Positions 1-6,276 of a stretch of DNA of 7,163 nucleotides are shown here, in pieces. The stretch is taken from NCBI GenBank assembly GCA_021201175.1, contig JAJQFK010000165.1, positions 1 through 7,163 on the forward strand, given 5' to 3'. The notes below the pieces were generated by a model. That model saw nothing but the letters and a program-made list of their open reading frames with translations, was not told where the DNA came from and did no database searches. How positions within the stretch are numbered: position 1 is the first letter of the stretch; the number at the start of each line of letters is the position of its first letter. Both the position numbers and the translations under genes were made by a program. This DNA comes from Candidatus Gastranaerophilales bacterium (GTDB lineage Bacteria; Cyanobacteriota; Vampirovibrionia; Gastranaerophilales; Gastranaerophilaceae).

Positions 1-492
1 AAAACTCTTATCATTTTCTGTTATCTGTAAACGGTTTAATAGTAAGTTTGTATTTTTACATTCGGTTTTAAATCCTTTTTTATCATTTGAAGGAAATAGT
101 TCCAAGAAATTATAAATGCCGTTTTCATCTTTTGTAATGAATATCTCAATATTATCGGCGGCAGAAGATTTTATATTTATTTTTTTCTTAATCAAAGGAA
201 ATAAAGCAATTTTTGCGGAAAGATTTTCTCCGTTTAAGATTATATCCCCATTTTGTTTATCTTTTATTATTAAATTTGATAAAGAAAAAGACAGATAAGG
301 CAGAATATGGGTTTTTATTTTAGAATTTTTACATGAGATAATTACATTTGTTTTTTGGGCTGATACACTTTCAATATAAGCCTCATTTATATACTTGTTT
401 AAAAAAACAGGCACAACAAAAAGATACGCACTTTCCAGCACCAATACAGAAAATATGGATATATATATTATTTTAAAAATTTTCTTTTTCAT
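1..492 (-). CDS. AsmA-like membrane-anchored protein, N-terminal part (runs off the window)
   Basis: The frame is open from an ATG at 492-490 to the window edge, giving 164 codons without a stop, so the gene continues to the left. The protein starts MKKKIFK, followed by a hydrophobic segment at about residues 5-31, which fits a signal anchor with the rest outside the cytoplasm. Next comes a pattern typical of the AsmA / DUF748 / TamB-like N-terminus: short beta-strand units, a proline-led strand (HILPYLSFSLSNLIIKD, residues 62-78), then ENLSAKIALFPLIKKKINI (89-107) and IEIFITKDENGIYNFLEL (115-132). AsmA-like proteins are large diderm envelope proteins linked to outer-membrane assembly or lipid transport, so this one probably sits in the inner membrane facing the periplasm. 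No clear Shine-Dalgarno sequence is visible, but a well-formed promoter lies 49 bases upstream. The family call rests on pattern recognition of a partial sequence; the exact subfamily cannot be given. Confidence 0.72.
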   Translation of the reverse strand, partial: MKKKIFKIIYISIFSVLVLESAYLFVVPVFLNKYINEAYIESVSAQKTNVIISCKNSKIKTHILPYLSFSLSNLIIKDKQNGDIILNGENLSAKIALFPLIKKKINIKSSAADNIEIFITKDENGIYNFLELFPSNDKKGFKTECKNTNLLLNRLQITENDKSF

Positions 493-540
493 TATTGTAT
501 TTTATTGTATATTCAACTGCGCTGCGGTATGAATACTAAA

Positions 541-569
541 ATTATAATATCTATATGTGAAAAGTTCAA
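541..569 (-). promoter_or_regulatory. Sigma70-type promoter of the AsmA-like gene
   Basis: Read on the minus strand, TTGAAC (569-564) and TATAAT (546-541) are separated by exactly 17 bases. The -10 box is perfect and the -35 box matches the consensus at four of six positions. Transcription would start near 534, leaving a leader of about 42 bases before the ATG at 492. Confidence 0.65.
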
Positions 570-626
570 ATAATTTTAGGGATATATACATCAAATTCCG
601 TTAAACAAGTCAAAACGGTTTTCAGT

Positions 627-740
627 ACTGTGTTTCACCATTCTTTTTATATAGCAAATTTCTCTCTTTCATTTTCTTAAGTTAAACAGTTAACTAAAAG
701 TTTAACAAATTCAAAAAATGAAAGAAAAATGAAACAGTGA
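627..740. repeat. Nested imperfect inverted repeat upstream of the DUF2130 remnant
   Basis: Several inverted repeats share nearly the same centre. The strongest pair is TCTTTCATTTT (665-675) with AAAATGAAAGA (715-725), 11 bp perfect. Inside it are GTTAAAC (681-687) with GTTTAAC (700-706) and the 8-bp palindrome AGTTAACT (688-695). Outside it are TGTTTCA (631-637) with TGAAACA (730-736). The left arm is about 15 bases longer than the right. AAAATGAAA also occurs twice in direct orientation (715-723 and 726-734). The structure could fold as a long hairpin or be the end of a small palindromic element. It ends where the DUF2130-like remnant begins. Its function is unknown. Confidence 0.5.
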
Positions 741-841
741 ACGAAATTAAATGCCCTAAATACGGAGAAATTTTTCAGACGGATGAAAATTATTATGCTA
801 AAATAGTAAAACAATTTAAAGACAAAAATAATCTGATTTAA
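737..841 (+). pseudogene. Truncated N-terminal remnant of a DUF2130-type gene
   Basis: A 34-codon frame starts at GTG 737 and stops at TAA 839-841. It reads VNEIKCPKYGEIFQTDENY, then YAKIVKQFKDKNNLI. From memory, this matches the conserved start of DUF2130 proteins, roughly MNEIxCPxCGxxFxxDExxYAxIxKQVRDxEF, where a short zinc-knuckle-like CPxCG precedes a long coiled coil. Here the second cysteine is replaced by tyrosine (TGC to TAC) and the protein stops just where the coiled coil should begin. The hundreds of residues expected for the family are absent downstream, so this is a dead 5' fragment rather than a working small protein. After the stop the same frame continues for nine codons ending in LEFKTE and a TAA at 869-871. 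That tail resembles the end of the ORF6N protein next door, which suggests a recombination scar. Confidence 0.6.
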
Positions 842-851
842 TTAACTAAAT

Positions 852-873
852 TAGAATTTAAAACGGAGTAAAA
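852..873 (+). repeat. Direct repeat, left copy, just upstream of the ORF6N gene
   Basis: The core ATTTAAAACGGAGTAAAA (856-873) is identical to 1406-1423, and the match extends to 22 bp (852-873 against 1402-1423) with one mismatch at 855/1405. Read in frame with the DUF2130 remnant, this copy encodes LEFKTE-stop; the right copy encodes the genuine C-terminus GFKTE-stop of the ORF6N protein. Confidence 0.8.
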
Positions 874-882
874 TCAAATATA

Positions 883-887
883 AAGGA
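883..887 (+). promoter_or_regulatory. Ribosome binding site of the ORF6N gene; supports ATG 897
   Basis: AAGGA ends nine bases before the ATG at 897. A TTG six bases further upstream (891), in the same frame, would leave only three bases of spacing, so the ATG is the better start. Confidence 0.6.
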
Positions 888-896
888 ATTTTGAAC

Positions 897-1421
897 ATGC
901 CGAAATCAATTGAGAATAATTTAGTTGAAATAAAAAATCTGATTTATGTTATCAGAGGACAAAAAGTTATGCTTGACAGCGATTTAGCTATGCTTTATCA
1001 GGTTGAAACTAAAATGTTAAATAGGGCAGTAAAAAGAAATATTGAAAGATTCCCAACTCATTTTATGTTTCAACTGACAAAAGAGGAATGGCAAAATTTA
1101 AGGTGCCAAAATGGTACCTTAAAAAATGATATAAGAAAATATCTGCCTTATGTATTTACAGAGCAAGGTGTAGCAATGTTATCATCTGTTTTGCGTTCAA
1201 AGCAAGCTATTCAAACTAATATTTTAATAATGGATACTTTTGTTAGAATGCGGCAGCTTGCAATAGAACATAAAGATTTGCAAGAACAAATAGTTGAATT
1301 GAAAAACTATTTTATTCGATATGCACAGGATAATAATGCAGAAATAGACAGAATTAACGAAGCAATAAACCTGTTACTTGACCGTACAAAACCGCAAAAG
1401 ATAGGATTTAAAACGGAGTAA
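897..1421 (+). CDS. ORF6N-domain DNA-binding protein
   Basis: The protein has 174 residues. Residues about 8-105 form a complete ORF6N domain, a DNA-binding module related to KilA-N that is common in phage antirepressor-like proteins and in bacterial accessory regions. The hallmarks are all visible: IRGQKVMLDSDLAMLYQVET, then LNRAVKRNIERFPTHFMFQL, TKEEW, YLPYVFTEQGVAMLSSVLRS and the A-I-x-x-N-I-x-I-M-x-x-F helix. Residues about 110-165 are helical with heptad character (DLQEQIVELKNYF, then IDRINEAINLLLD), so a coiled coil is likely to dimerise it. It ends KIGFKTE, as many ORF6N proteins end in a GFK tail. Length is normal for the family and no key segment is missing. Its DNA target and role are not known. 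It stands alone, downstream of a broken DUF2130-type gene, and is bounded by a 22-bp direct repeat whose right copy is its own last codons, which points to a locus that has been rearranged. Confidence 0.9.
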   Translation: MPKSIENNLVEIKNLIYVIRGQKVMLDSDLAMLYQVETKMLNRAVKRNIERFPTHFMFQLTKEEWQNLRCQNGTLKNDIRKYLPYVFTEQGVAMLSSVLRSKQAIQTNILIMDTFVRMRQLAIEHKDLQEQIVELKNYFIRYAQDNNAEIDRINEAINLLLDRTKPQKIGFKTE

Positions 1422-1423
1422 AA
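1402..1423 (+). repeat. Direct repeat, right copy, covering the ORF6N stop
   Basis: This is the second copy of the 22-bp repeat at 852-873, with one mismatch (position 1405). It covers the last codons and stop of the ORF6N gene. The two copies are 550 bases apart and bracket the gene. Confidence 0.8.
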
Positions 1424-1426
1424 AAT

Positions 1427-1533
1427 TTTAAAAACTTTGGAGCCGGATTAATGAATTTAACAATACTTTTCCCCTGACCCGCCAATTTAATGCATTTTGG
1501 GCAATGCTTATTTTAGGTGTTTTTTGTTTTTAA
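1427..1533 (+). pseudogene. Possible frameshifted C-terminal gene fragment
   Basis: Between the convergent ORF6N and M16 genes, two adjoining frames read like parts of one protein. The first gives FKNFGAGLMNLTILFP and stops at TGA 1475-1477. The second, entered at CCC 1471, gives PLTRQFNAFWAMLILGVFCF and stops at TAA 1531-1533. They join at a run of four C (1471-1474); one extra C would fuse them into a short tail ending in a hydrophobic helix. No start codon with a ribosome site is visible and I do not recognise the family. This may be chance in a short spacer. Confidence 0.22.
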
Positions 1534-1542
1534 TTTGTATTA

Positions 1543-4380
1543 CTAATTCAGATTTAGCGAGTCCAGTGTTTTTTGGCTTGCATTAACAGCAATTACCGGA
1601 GGATATGCAAAAACATAATTTGCGGCTGCTCTTATATCGTCCGGAGTTACTTTATCTATAGCATCCAGTACGGTTTTAAAATAATCCATTCCGTATTTTG
1701 AATCTGTTATGACAGAGAAAAGACCTCCTCTACAACCGTTAGTTTCAAGGCAATTAAGCAGTTCTGTTTTATAAGCGGCTTTTGCCCTTGCCAATTCTTC
1801 GGGAGTAACATTTTCAGATTTTAACAAATTAACATTTTTTTCAAATCCGTTTAATGCTTTTTTAAGATTTTCAGGTGAACCTTCATTTGGATTTGGACTA
1901 TCTGTTGTGGTTCCTATATTTAAGGTTATACATCCGATATCATTAGTAGTTGAGTATGCAGAACCGGTGTGATATGCTAACTTTTGGTTTTCTCTTAAAT
2001 CTGTAAAAAGCCTTGAGTTCATACCTCCGCCTAAAATTCCGTTTAGAAGTTCAATTTTTACCTTATCTTCTATATTTTCAGAAGCTTTGAAGGTGTATCC
2101 ACTGTTAATTTCCGCTTGTTTATTTTCAACAGCTTCCGTATAAATTTTTGTTTGAGTATTTGGCTTGAAAATTTCGTAACCGTTATCATGATTTGTTGTA
2201 TATGGCTTAAACATAGGGTAATTATCTGTCAATTTATTGTGGAATATGTTTTTTGTGTTTTCCTTGCAATCTCCGGATAAAACAGCAGAAACTTTTGAGT
2301 TTGAAATTATTCTTGAATACAAATTTTTAATATCGTCAAGTGTCAATTCATCAAGTTCTTTTAAACGTTCTTCTTTTGTAGATTTTAGCATTTTTAAACC
2401 ACCGTATATTTCACTTGCAGCTTTTTCATTGGCATCTGGCAATTCAGATTTTATTTTTGCTTTTAGCAGTTCTTTTGCTCTGTTAAATTCACTTTGAGAA
2501 AAATTAGGATTTAATATTATTTCATTTAATAAATCCATTGCCTCTCCGGTTTTTTCTCCGGAAAAAGCTGACGAAAATGATATTCCCTCAAAATCAGCAG
2601 TTATAGATTGAGAAAAATTATTTTTTTCGTTTATATCATTTAATTCATCATAACTTTTTAAAGCACTGCCCCTGTTTAATAATTCATTCAGAACAGAAAA
2701 TGCCGGTGATGTTACATCAGTAAGATTATCTAATTTAAAGTTTATTAATAAAGTAGATTGTGCCGATTCATTTCCGGGAATAATCATTGTCTGAATATTA
2801 TTAGGAAGTTTATACTGTTGTATTCTGGCTGTTTCTTCCTCAAAAGTATTTTGCGGGGAATGTTTTGCCCCAAAAGAAATAGTTTCAGCGTTAGGGGATT
2901 GAGTTTTTATATAGTTATTCTTGATATCTTCAGGATTAGTATTCATTGCATGGCTTACACAAAGTGATACTTTATTCAGATTAAGAAATTTTTTTGCGGC
3001 ATTAGATATATCCTGGGGTGTTAAGGAAGAAATATTCTTATATTGTTCATCAAAATAGTTTAAATTTCCTCCATCCAGCATAGCTTGAGTCAAAAACATA
3101 TTTATATCGCCTGAGTCGTATTCTTTATAAGAGTCAATTTTCAAATTTTTTTGTTTTTCTAATGTTTCCGGTGACGGCGGATTATTAGCAATATATTCTA
3201 ATTCGCTATAAAGAATCTTTAAAACATTTTCAATTTGATTTTCATCTTGAAGTCCTATTTCTAATAGAATAGCACCGGCACTTTGCGGTTTATTCTGTAA
3301 TGTTTCGCGCCCCGCACCAAGACTTAATCCGTATTTATCCAGTTCCTTAGATAAGCGTGACGAAGAAGATGTAAGTATCCTTAAAAGCATATCTATTGTA
3401 TCAGAATCCTTACGGTCTGTGCCCTCCGGTATCGCAAACCCCATTGTTATTAAAGGTTCCATTGAATTTTTCATAATTACATCTTGTCTTACCGGTTGAG
3501 ATAAATAGTCTAATTGTTCATACTGTCTTTGGTTTATTTTTGAGTAATCATTTTTTTTATTATAATATTTTGATACCAGATTCATTGTTTCATTAACATC
3601 TACATCTCCGGTAATAACGGTAACTGCATTATCGGGGGTATACCATGTATTAAAGTAATCAAGAACTTTATCCCTATCTAATGAATTTATATTATCTTTA
3701 GTTCCGGCAATAAAATCATTAGATTTTGATTTTATGTTAAACAAATTTTTTAAGACTATGTTATTTGAAACAGATTCAGGTCTATCTTCATACATATCAA
3801 TTTCTGATTTTACGGGTTCTTTTTCTTTTTGAAGCTGCTCCACAGGGAAGACGGGATATTGTGTTAATTCTGCATTTAATTTTATTCCTTCTTCAAGTGA
3901 ATTTTCATTTAATAACTGAAAACTCAAGTAATAATCCGTACAATTATAACCGGTTGAAGCATTTGTATACCCTCCCATATCTGAAACTTTTTTATCATAT
4001 TCTCGCGGAGGAATATCTTTGCTGCCGTTAAACAGGTTATGTTCTATAAAATGGCTTATACCGCGAATTTCATCAGGTTCATTTAATGAACCGACGTTAT
4101 AAGTTGTTTTTACAAAAACAGGACCTTTTTTCGGACAAATAACAACTTTTTGTCCGTTTGCAAGTTTAAAAACGCTTGCCTTCTCGCTGCAGCCCGGGAT
4201 ATTCATTTCTCCGATTTTTGAATAAGAAACCGGTAAATTAGAGTTAATTTGAGATTGCTCAGGAACTGTAATGTTTTTAGGCAGTTCATTTACAGACTTA
4301 AACGGCAATATATCCCGATTTGAATTTTTAATTTCGGAATTTTTTACCGTATAGCTAATCATATTATTATTTATCTTCAC
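1543..4380 (-). CDS. M16 (pitrilysin/insulinase) family zinc metallopeptidase with two M16 halves
   Basis: The protein has 945 residues and starts at GTG 4380, which has an AGGA ribosome site seven bases upstream. Residues 1-60 are an Asn/Ser-rich leader with no hydrophobic signal segment, so a cytoplasmic location is the simplest reading. The active half (about 66-480) carries the inverted zinc motif HFIEH (H110, E113, H114) followed by NLFNGS, GGYTNASTGYNCTDYY (136-151), and an acidic helix EKEPVKSEIDMYEDRP (186-201). That helix should supply the third zinc ligand, probably E186 or E188. A segment joining the halves reads AETISFGAKHSPQN (498-511). The second half (about 512-945) has the same fold pattern, but HxxEH is replaced by SVLNE (562-566), so it should be non-catalytic. 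It keeps the family signature GGGMNSRLF with RENQKLAY (783-803), used in other M16 enzymes to close around the substrate. M16 enzymes degrade or process peptides in a clamshell chamber; the substrate here is unknown. The gene is transcribed alone, divergent from leuA and convergent with the ORF6N gene. Confidence 0.9.
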   Translation of the reverse strand: MKINNNMISYTVKNSEIKNSNRDILPFKSVNELPKNITVPEQSQINSNLPVSYSKIGEMNIPGCSEKASVFKLANGQKVVICPKKGPVFVKTTYNVGSLNEPDEIRGISHFIEHNLFNGSKDIPPREYDKKVSDMGGYTNASTGYNCTDYYLSFQLLNENSLEEGIKLNAELTQYPVFPVEQLQKEKEPVKSEIDMYEDRPESVSNNIVLKNLFNIKSKSNDFIAGTKDNINSLDRDKVLDYFNTWYTPDNAVTVITGDVDVNETMNLVSKYYNKKNDYSKINQRQYEQLDYLSQPVRQDVIMKNSMEPLITMGFAIPEGTDRKDSDTIDMLLRILTSSSSRLSKELDKYGLSLGAGRETLQNKPQSAGAILLEIGLQDENQIENVLKILYSELEYIANNPPSPETLEKQKNLKIDSYKEYDSGDINMFLTQAMLDGGNLNYFDEQYKNISSLTPQDISNAAKKFLNLNKVSLCVSHAMNTNPEDIKNNYIKTQSPNAETISFGAKHSPQNTFEEETARIQQYKLPNNIQTMIIPGNESAQSTLLINFKLDNLTDVTSPAFSVLNELLNRGSALKSYDELNDINEKNNFSQSITADFEGISFSSAFSGEKTGEAMDLLNEIILNPNFSQSEFNRAKELLKAKIKSELPDANEKAASEIYGGLKMLKSTKEERLKELDELTLDDIKNLYSRIISNSKVSAVLSGDCKENTKNIFHNKLTDNYPMFKPYTTNHDNGYEIFKPNTQTKIYTEAVENKQAEINSGYTFKASENIEDKVKIELLNGILGGGMNSRLFTDLRENQKLAYHTGSAYSTTNDIGCITLNIGTTTDSPNPNEGSPENLKKALNGFEKNVNLLKSENVTPEELARAKAAYKTELLNCLETNGCRGGLFSVITDSKYGMDYFKTVLDAIDKVTPDDIRAAANYVFAYPPVIAVNASQKTLDSLNLN

Positions 4381-4391
4381 AGGATTATCCT
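4381..4391 (-). promoter_or_regulatory. Ribosome binding site of the M16 gene inside an 11-bp palindrome
   Basis: AGGA on the minus strand (4391-4388) ends seven bases before GTG 4380 and supports that start over the ATG at codon 7. The site is one arm of AGGATTATCCT (4381-4391), a perfect palindrome around a central T, directly abutting the start codon. The palindrome is too tight to fold as a hairpin in one RNA strand, so it may be chance. Confidence 0.5.
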
Positions 4392-4468
4392 AGCAGTGGG
4401 CATACAATTAATTATTTAAAAACATAAAATAAATAAATTTGATATAAAAAAACAAATTGTTTAAAAAA

Positions 4469-4482
4469 ATTTACATGTAAAT
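4469..4482. promoter_or_regulatory. 14-bp perfect palindrome, candidate operator in the divergent M16/leuA spacer
   Basis: ATTTACATGTAAAT is fully self-complementary. It lies 24 bases upstream of the leuA -35 box and 89 bases from the M16 start. Position and symmetry suit a dimeric regulator, but no regulator is known for it here, and AT-rich spacers produce palindromes by chance. Confidence 0.35.
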
Positions 4483-4506
4483 GAAGGGTGAATTCTTTTC
4501 CGGTTG

Positions 4507-4535
4507 TTGATACTGTTATTTCTTTAGAGTATACT
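4507..4535 (+). promoter_or_regulatory. Sigma70-type promoter of leuA
   Basis: TTGATA (4507-4512) and TATACT (4530-4535) are separated by 17 bases and match the consensus at ten of twelve positions. Transcription would begin near 4542, giving a leader of about 27 bases. That leaves no room for a leader peptide, T-box or other long attenuator. Confidence 0.7.
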
Positions 4536-4555
4536 AAGTACAAAGAAGCAACCGG

Positions 4556-4560
4556 AAGGA
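4556..4560 (+). promoter_or_regulatory. Ribosome binding site of leuA; fixes the start at ATG 4569
   Basis: AAGGA lies eight bases before ATG 4569. The frame is open further upstream to a GTG at 4488, but that start lacks a properly spaced site and lies upstream of the promoter. Confidence 0.75.
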
Positions 4561-4568
4561 ATGAAATA

Positions 4569-6140
4569 ATGAGCGGGCAGGAAAATCAAAGACAACCGTT
4601 TTTTTACGATATTACTTTAAGAGATGGAAATCAATCATTAAAAAAACCCTGGAACACTTGTGAAAAAGAATTTGTATTCAATCATTTGATTGAACTTGGA
4701 GTACAGGGAGTTGAAGTCGGTTTTGCGGCGGCTTCGGAAATGGACTTTGAAGCTTGCAGCAGACTGGCTTCTATAGCGCCTGATAATATTGTAGTTTCCG
4801 CATTGGCTCGCTGCGTTGAATCTGATATATTAAAGGCGGCAGAATCTATTCAGGCTGCAAATAAAAAAAGAATTCATACTTTTATTGCCATGAGTCCGTT
4901 TAATATGCGCTATGTTTTAAACAAATCTCCGGAACAGGTAAGAAAACAGGCTGTTGAAGCTGTAAAATTTGCAAAACAGACTATTGGACAAGATGGCGAA
5001 GTGGAATTTTCAGTAGAACATTTTGGAGATTGTCACGAAAATATTGATTTTGTTATTGATACATTAAAAGAAGTTGTAAATCAGGGAGCGAAGATTATAA
5101 ATCTTCCGAATACGGTAGAAAGAACCCGCCCTAAAAAGTTTATTGATTTAGTTGAAAAAGTATATAATGCACTGCCTAAGGATATAATAATCTCCGTGCA
5201 CAATCATAATGATTTGGGTATGGCAACAGCAGTAACCGTAGAAAGCTATTTCGCCGGAGCCGTGCAATTAGAATGCGCATTAAACGGTCTTGGAGAACGC
5301 GCCGGTAATACGAATCTGTATGAAGTTGCTGTTGCACTGCATAATTCAGGGGTTAATGTTCCTTTAAATCTTGAAAAAATATATGAACTTGCACTGACAA
5401 TATCAGATATGTCGGGAATAAAGATATATGAAAAAGCTCCGTTAATAGGTCCCGAAGCACTGGCGCACAGAAGCGGAATTCATCAGGATGGCGCTATAAA
5501 AACAAAAGATATGCAAAAAGGCGCGTATCGCCCTATTCATCCGTCTTTAATAGGGAGAAAAGACGATGAAAAACTCGGATTTACCTCTCAATCCGGAAAG
5601 ACCGCAATATTTGAAATTATTACGGAAGCCGGTTATCCTATTACGCTGCAAGAGGCGCAAAGAATTGCTCCTTATGCAAAAGAAATCGCCGAAAAAATCG
5701 GAGAACTTACAACAAAAAATATTATTGATATATATTACAAGCAAGTATTCAATGTTCAAGGCGCATTTACACTTTGTAATATTGAAAGAATTGACAGTGA
5801 AAATATAAATCTTCACTTTATGTACGACGATAAAGAGTTTGATATTAAAGTTCTTGGCAACGGTCCTGTTGATGCTTGTATTAAAGCTATTCAAAAAGCC
5901 GGATTTAATTGTGAATTGCTTCATTATGAACAACAAGCATTGAATGATGAATTAATGGGCTCCGCCGCAACCGCAATGAGTATTATGCATTTCAAAGCAC
6001 CCGACGGGCAGACAATTATTTCCCGAGGCAGAGATAAAAGCACTGTTAAAGCAAATATTAAAGCTATTTTTAACGGTTTGAATATCATAGAAAATATTTC
6101 AAAATCTGCTAAAGTTTTTGAATCATCTTCATTAAAATAA
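4569..6140 (+). CDS. leuA: 2-isopropylmalate synthase
   Basis: The enzyme condenses acetyl-CoA with 2-oxoisovalerate to 2-isopropylmalate, the first committed step of leucine synthesis, in the cytoplasm. The protein has 523 residues, a normal length for the form that keeps its regulatory domain. The catalytic TIM barrel (about 12-275) carries ITLRDGNQS (15-23), where D19 is the expected metal ligand, NLPNTVERTRP (178-188), SVHNHNDLGMAT (209-220) with metal ligands H211 and H213, and NGLGERAGN (239-247). The linker has AHRSGIHQDGAIK (299-311). Residues about 388-505 form the LeuA C-terminal domain, with the characteristic GNGPVDACIKAI (430-441) and the ISRGRDKSTVKANIKAIFNG helix region (484-503); in characterised LeuA enzymes this domain binds leucine for feedback inhibition. 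The first motif has LRDGNQ rather than the LRDGEQ of Escherichia coli LeuA. Homocitrate or citramalate synthase are related alternatives, but LeuA is the better fit. It is monocistronic here: no leuB, leuC, leuD or ilv gene is adjacent. Confidence 0.88.
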   Translation: MSGQENQRQPFFYDITLRDGNQSLKKPWNTCEKEFVFNHLIELGVQGVEVGFAAASEMDFEACSRLASIAPDNIVVSALARCVESDILKAAESIQAANKKRIHTFIAMSPFNMRYVLNKSPEQVRKQAVEAVKFAKQTIGQDGEVEFSVEHFGDCHENIDFVIDTLKEVVNQGAKIINLPNTVERTRPKKFIDLVEKVYNALPKDIIISVHNHNDLGMATAVTVESYFAGAVQLECALNGLGERAGNTNLYEVAVALHNSGVNVPLNLEKIYELALTISDMSGIKIYEKAPLIGPEALAHRSGIHQDGAIKTKDMQKGAYRPIHPSLIGRKDDEKLGFTSQSGKTAIFEIITEAGYPITLQEAQRIAPYAKEIAEKIGELTTKNIIDIYYKQVFNVQGAFTLCNIERIDSENINLHFMYDDKEFDIKVLGNGPVDACIKAIQKAGFNCELLHYEQQALNDELMGSAATAMSIMHFKAPDGQTIISRGRDKSTVKANIKAIFNGLNIIENISKSAKVFESSSLK

Positions 6141-6164
6141 AAAAAGTAACTAACTATGCTGTAA

Positions 6165-6269
6165 TGGCTGCGGGCGGTCACAAGATTCTTTCTTGCAGAA
6201 ACCGTAGAGGAACTTCCGTATGATTTTTATATTCTTGGTTTTCTGAATATAAATTCAGCTAAATTCTGA
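6165..6269 (+). pseudogene. Decayed C-terminal coding fragment downstream of leuA
   Basis: The frame runs 34 codons to TGA 6267-6269 and reads WLRAVTRFFLAETVEELP, then YDFYILGFLNINSAKF. Its composition and codon choice look like real coding sequence, unlike the surrounding spacer. It has no start codon: an in-frame ATG at 6156 is followed two codons later by TAA (6162-6164). It is therefore either the tail of a lost gene or a small protein disabled by a stop at codon 3. I do not recognise the family. Confidence 0.35.
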
Positions 6270-6276
6270 ATTAAAC

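Noticed and set aside
116..298. 60-codon open frame on the plus strand at the left edge.
   Set aside because: It is antisense to the AsmA-like gene, whose frame is open throughout and has a recognisable domain pattern.
796..804. TGCTAAAAT as an extended -10 promoter for the ORF6N gene.
   Set aside because: It has no fitting -35 box and arises from the codons of the DUF2130 remnant; possible but not supported enough to list.
891..896. TTG start for the ORF6N protein.
   Set aside because: It is only three bases from the AAGGA site; ATG 897 has workable spacing.
1492..1507. GCATT/AATGC hairpin as a terminator between convergent genes.
   Set aside because: The stem has only five weak pairs and no T run follows on either strand.
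4488..4568. GTG start giving a 550-residue LeuA.
   Set aside because: It lies upstream of the best promoter and has no spaced ribosome site, and the extra residues precede the conserved N-terminus; ATG 4569 with AAGGA is better.
5547..6181. Two open frames on the minus strand over the 3' part of leuA and beyond.
   Set aside because: Both are antisense to conserved LeuA regulatory-domain codons and show no recognisable protein features.
6171..6222. GC-rich segment with GAGGAAC and TTCCGT, recalling part of an RNase P RNA.
   Set aside because: The other conserved RNase P RNA elements are missing and the segment reads better as coding remnant.
6164..6223. Short frame with GGHKILSCRNRRGTSV, recalling the tail of ribosomal protein L34.
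   Set aside because: It overlaps the more protein-like frame at 6165-6269, lacks the conserved L34 N-terminus and has no rnpA next to it; the likeness is probably chance.
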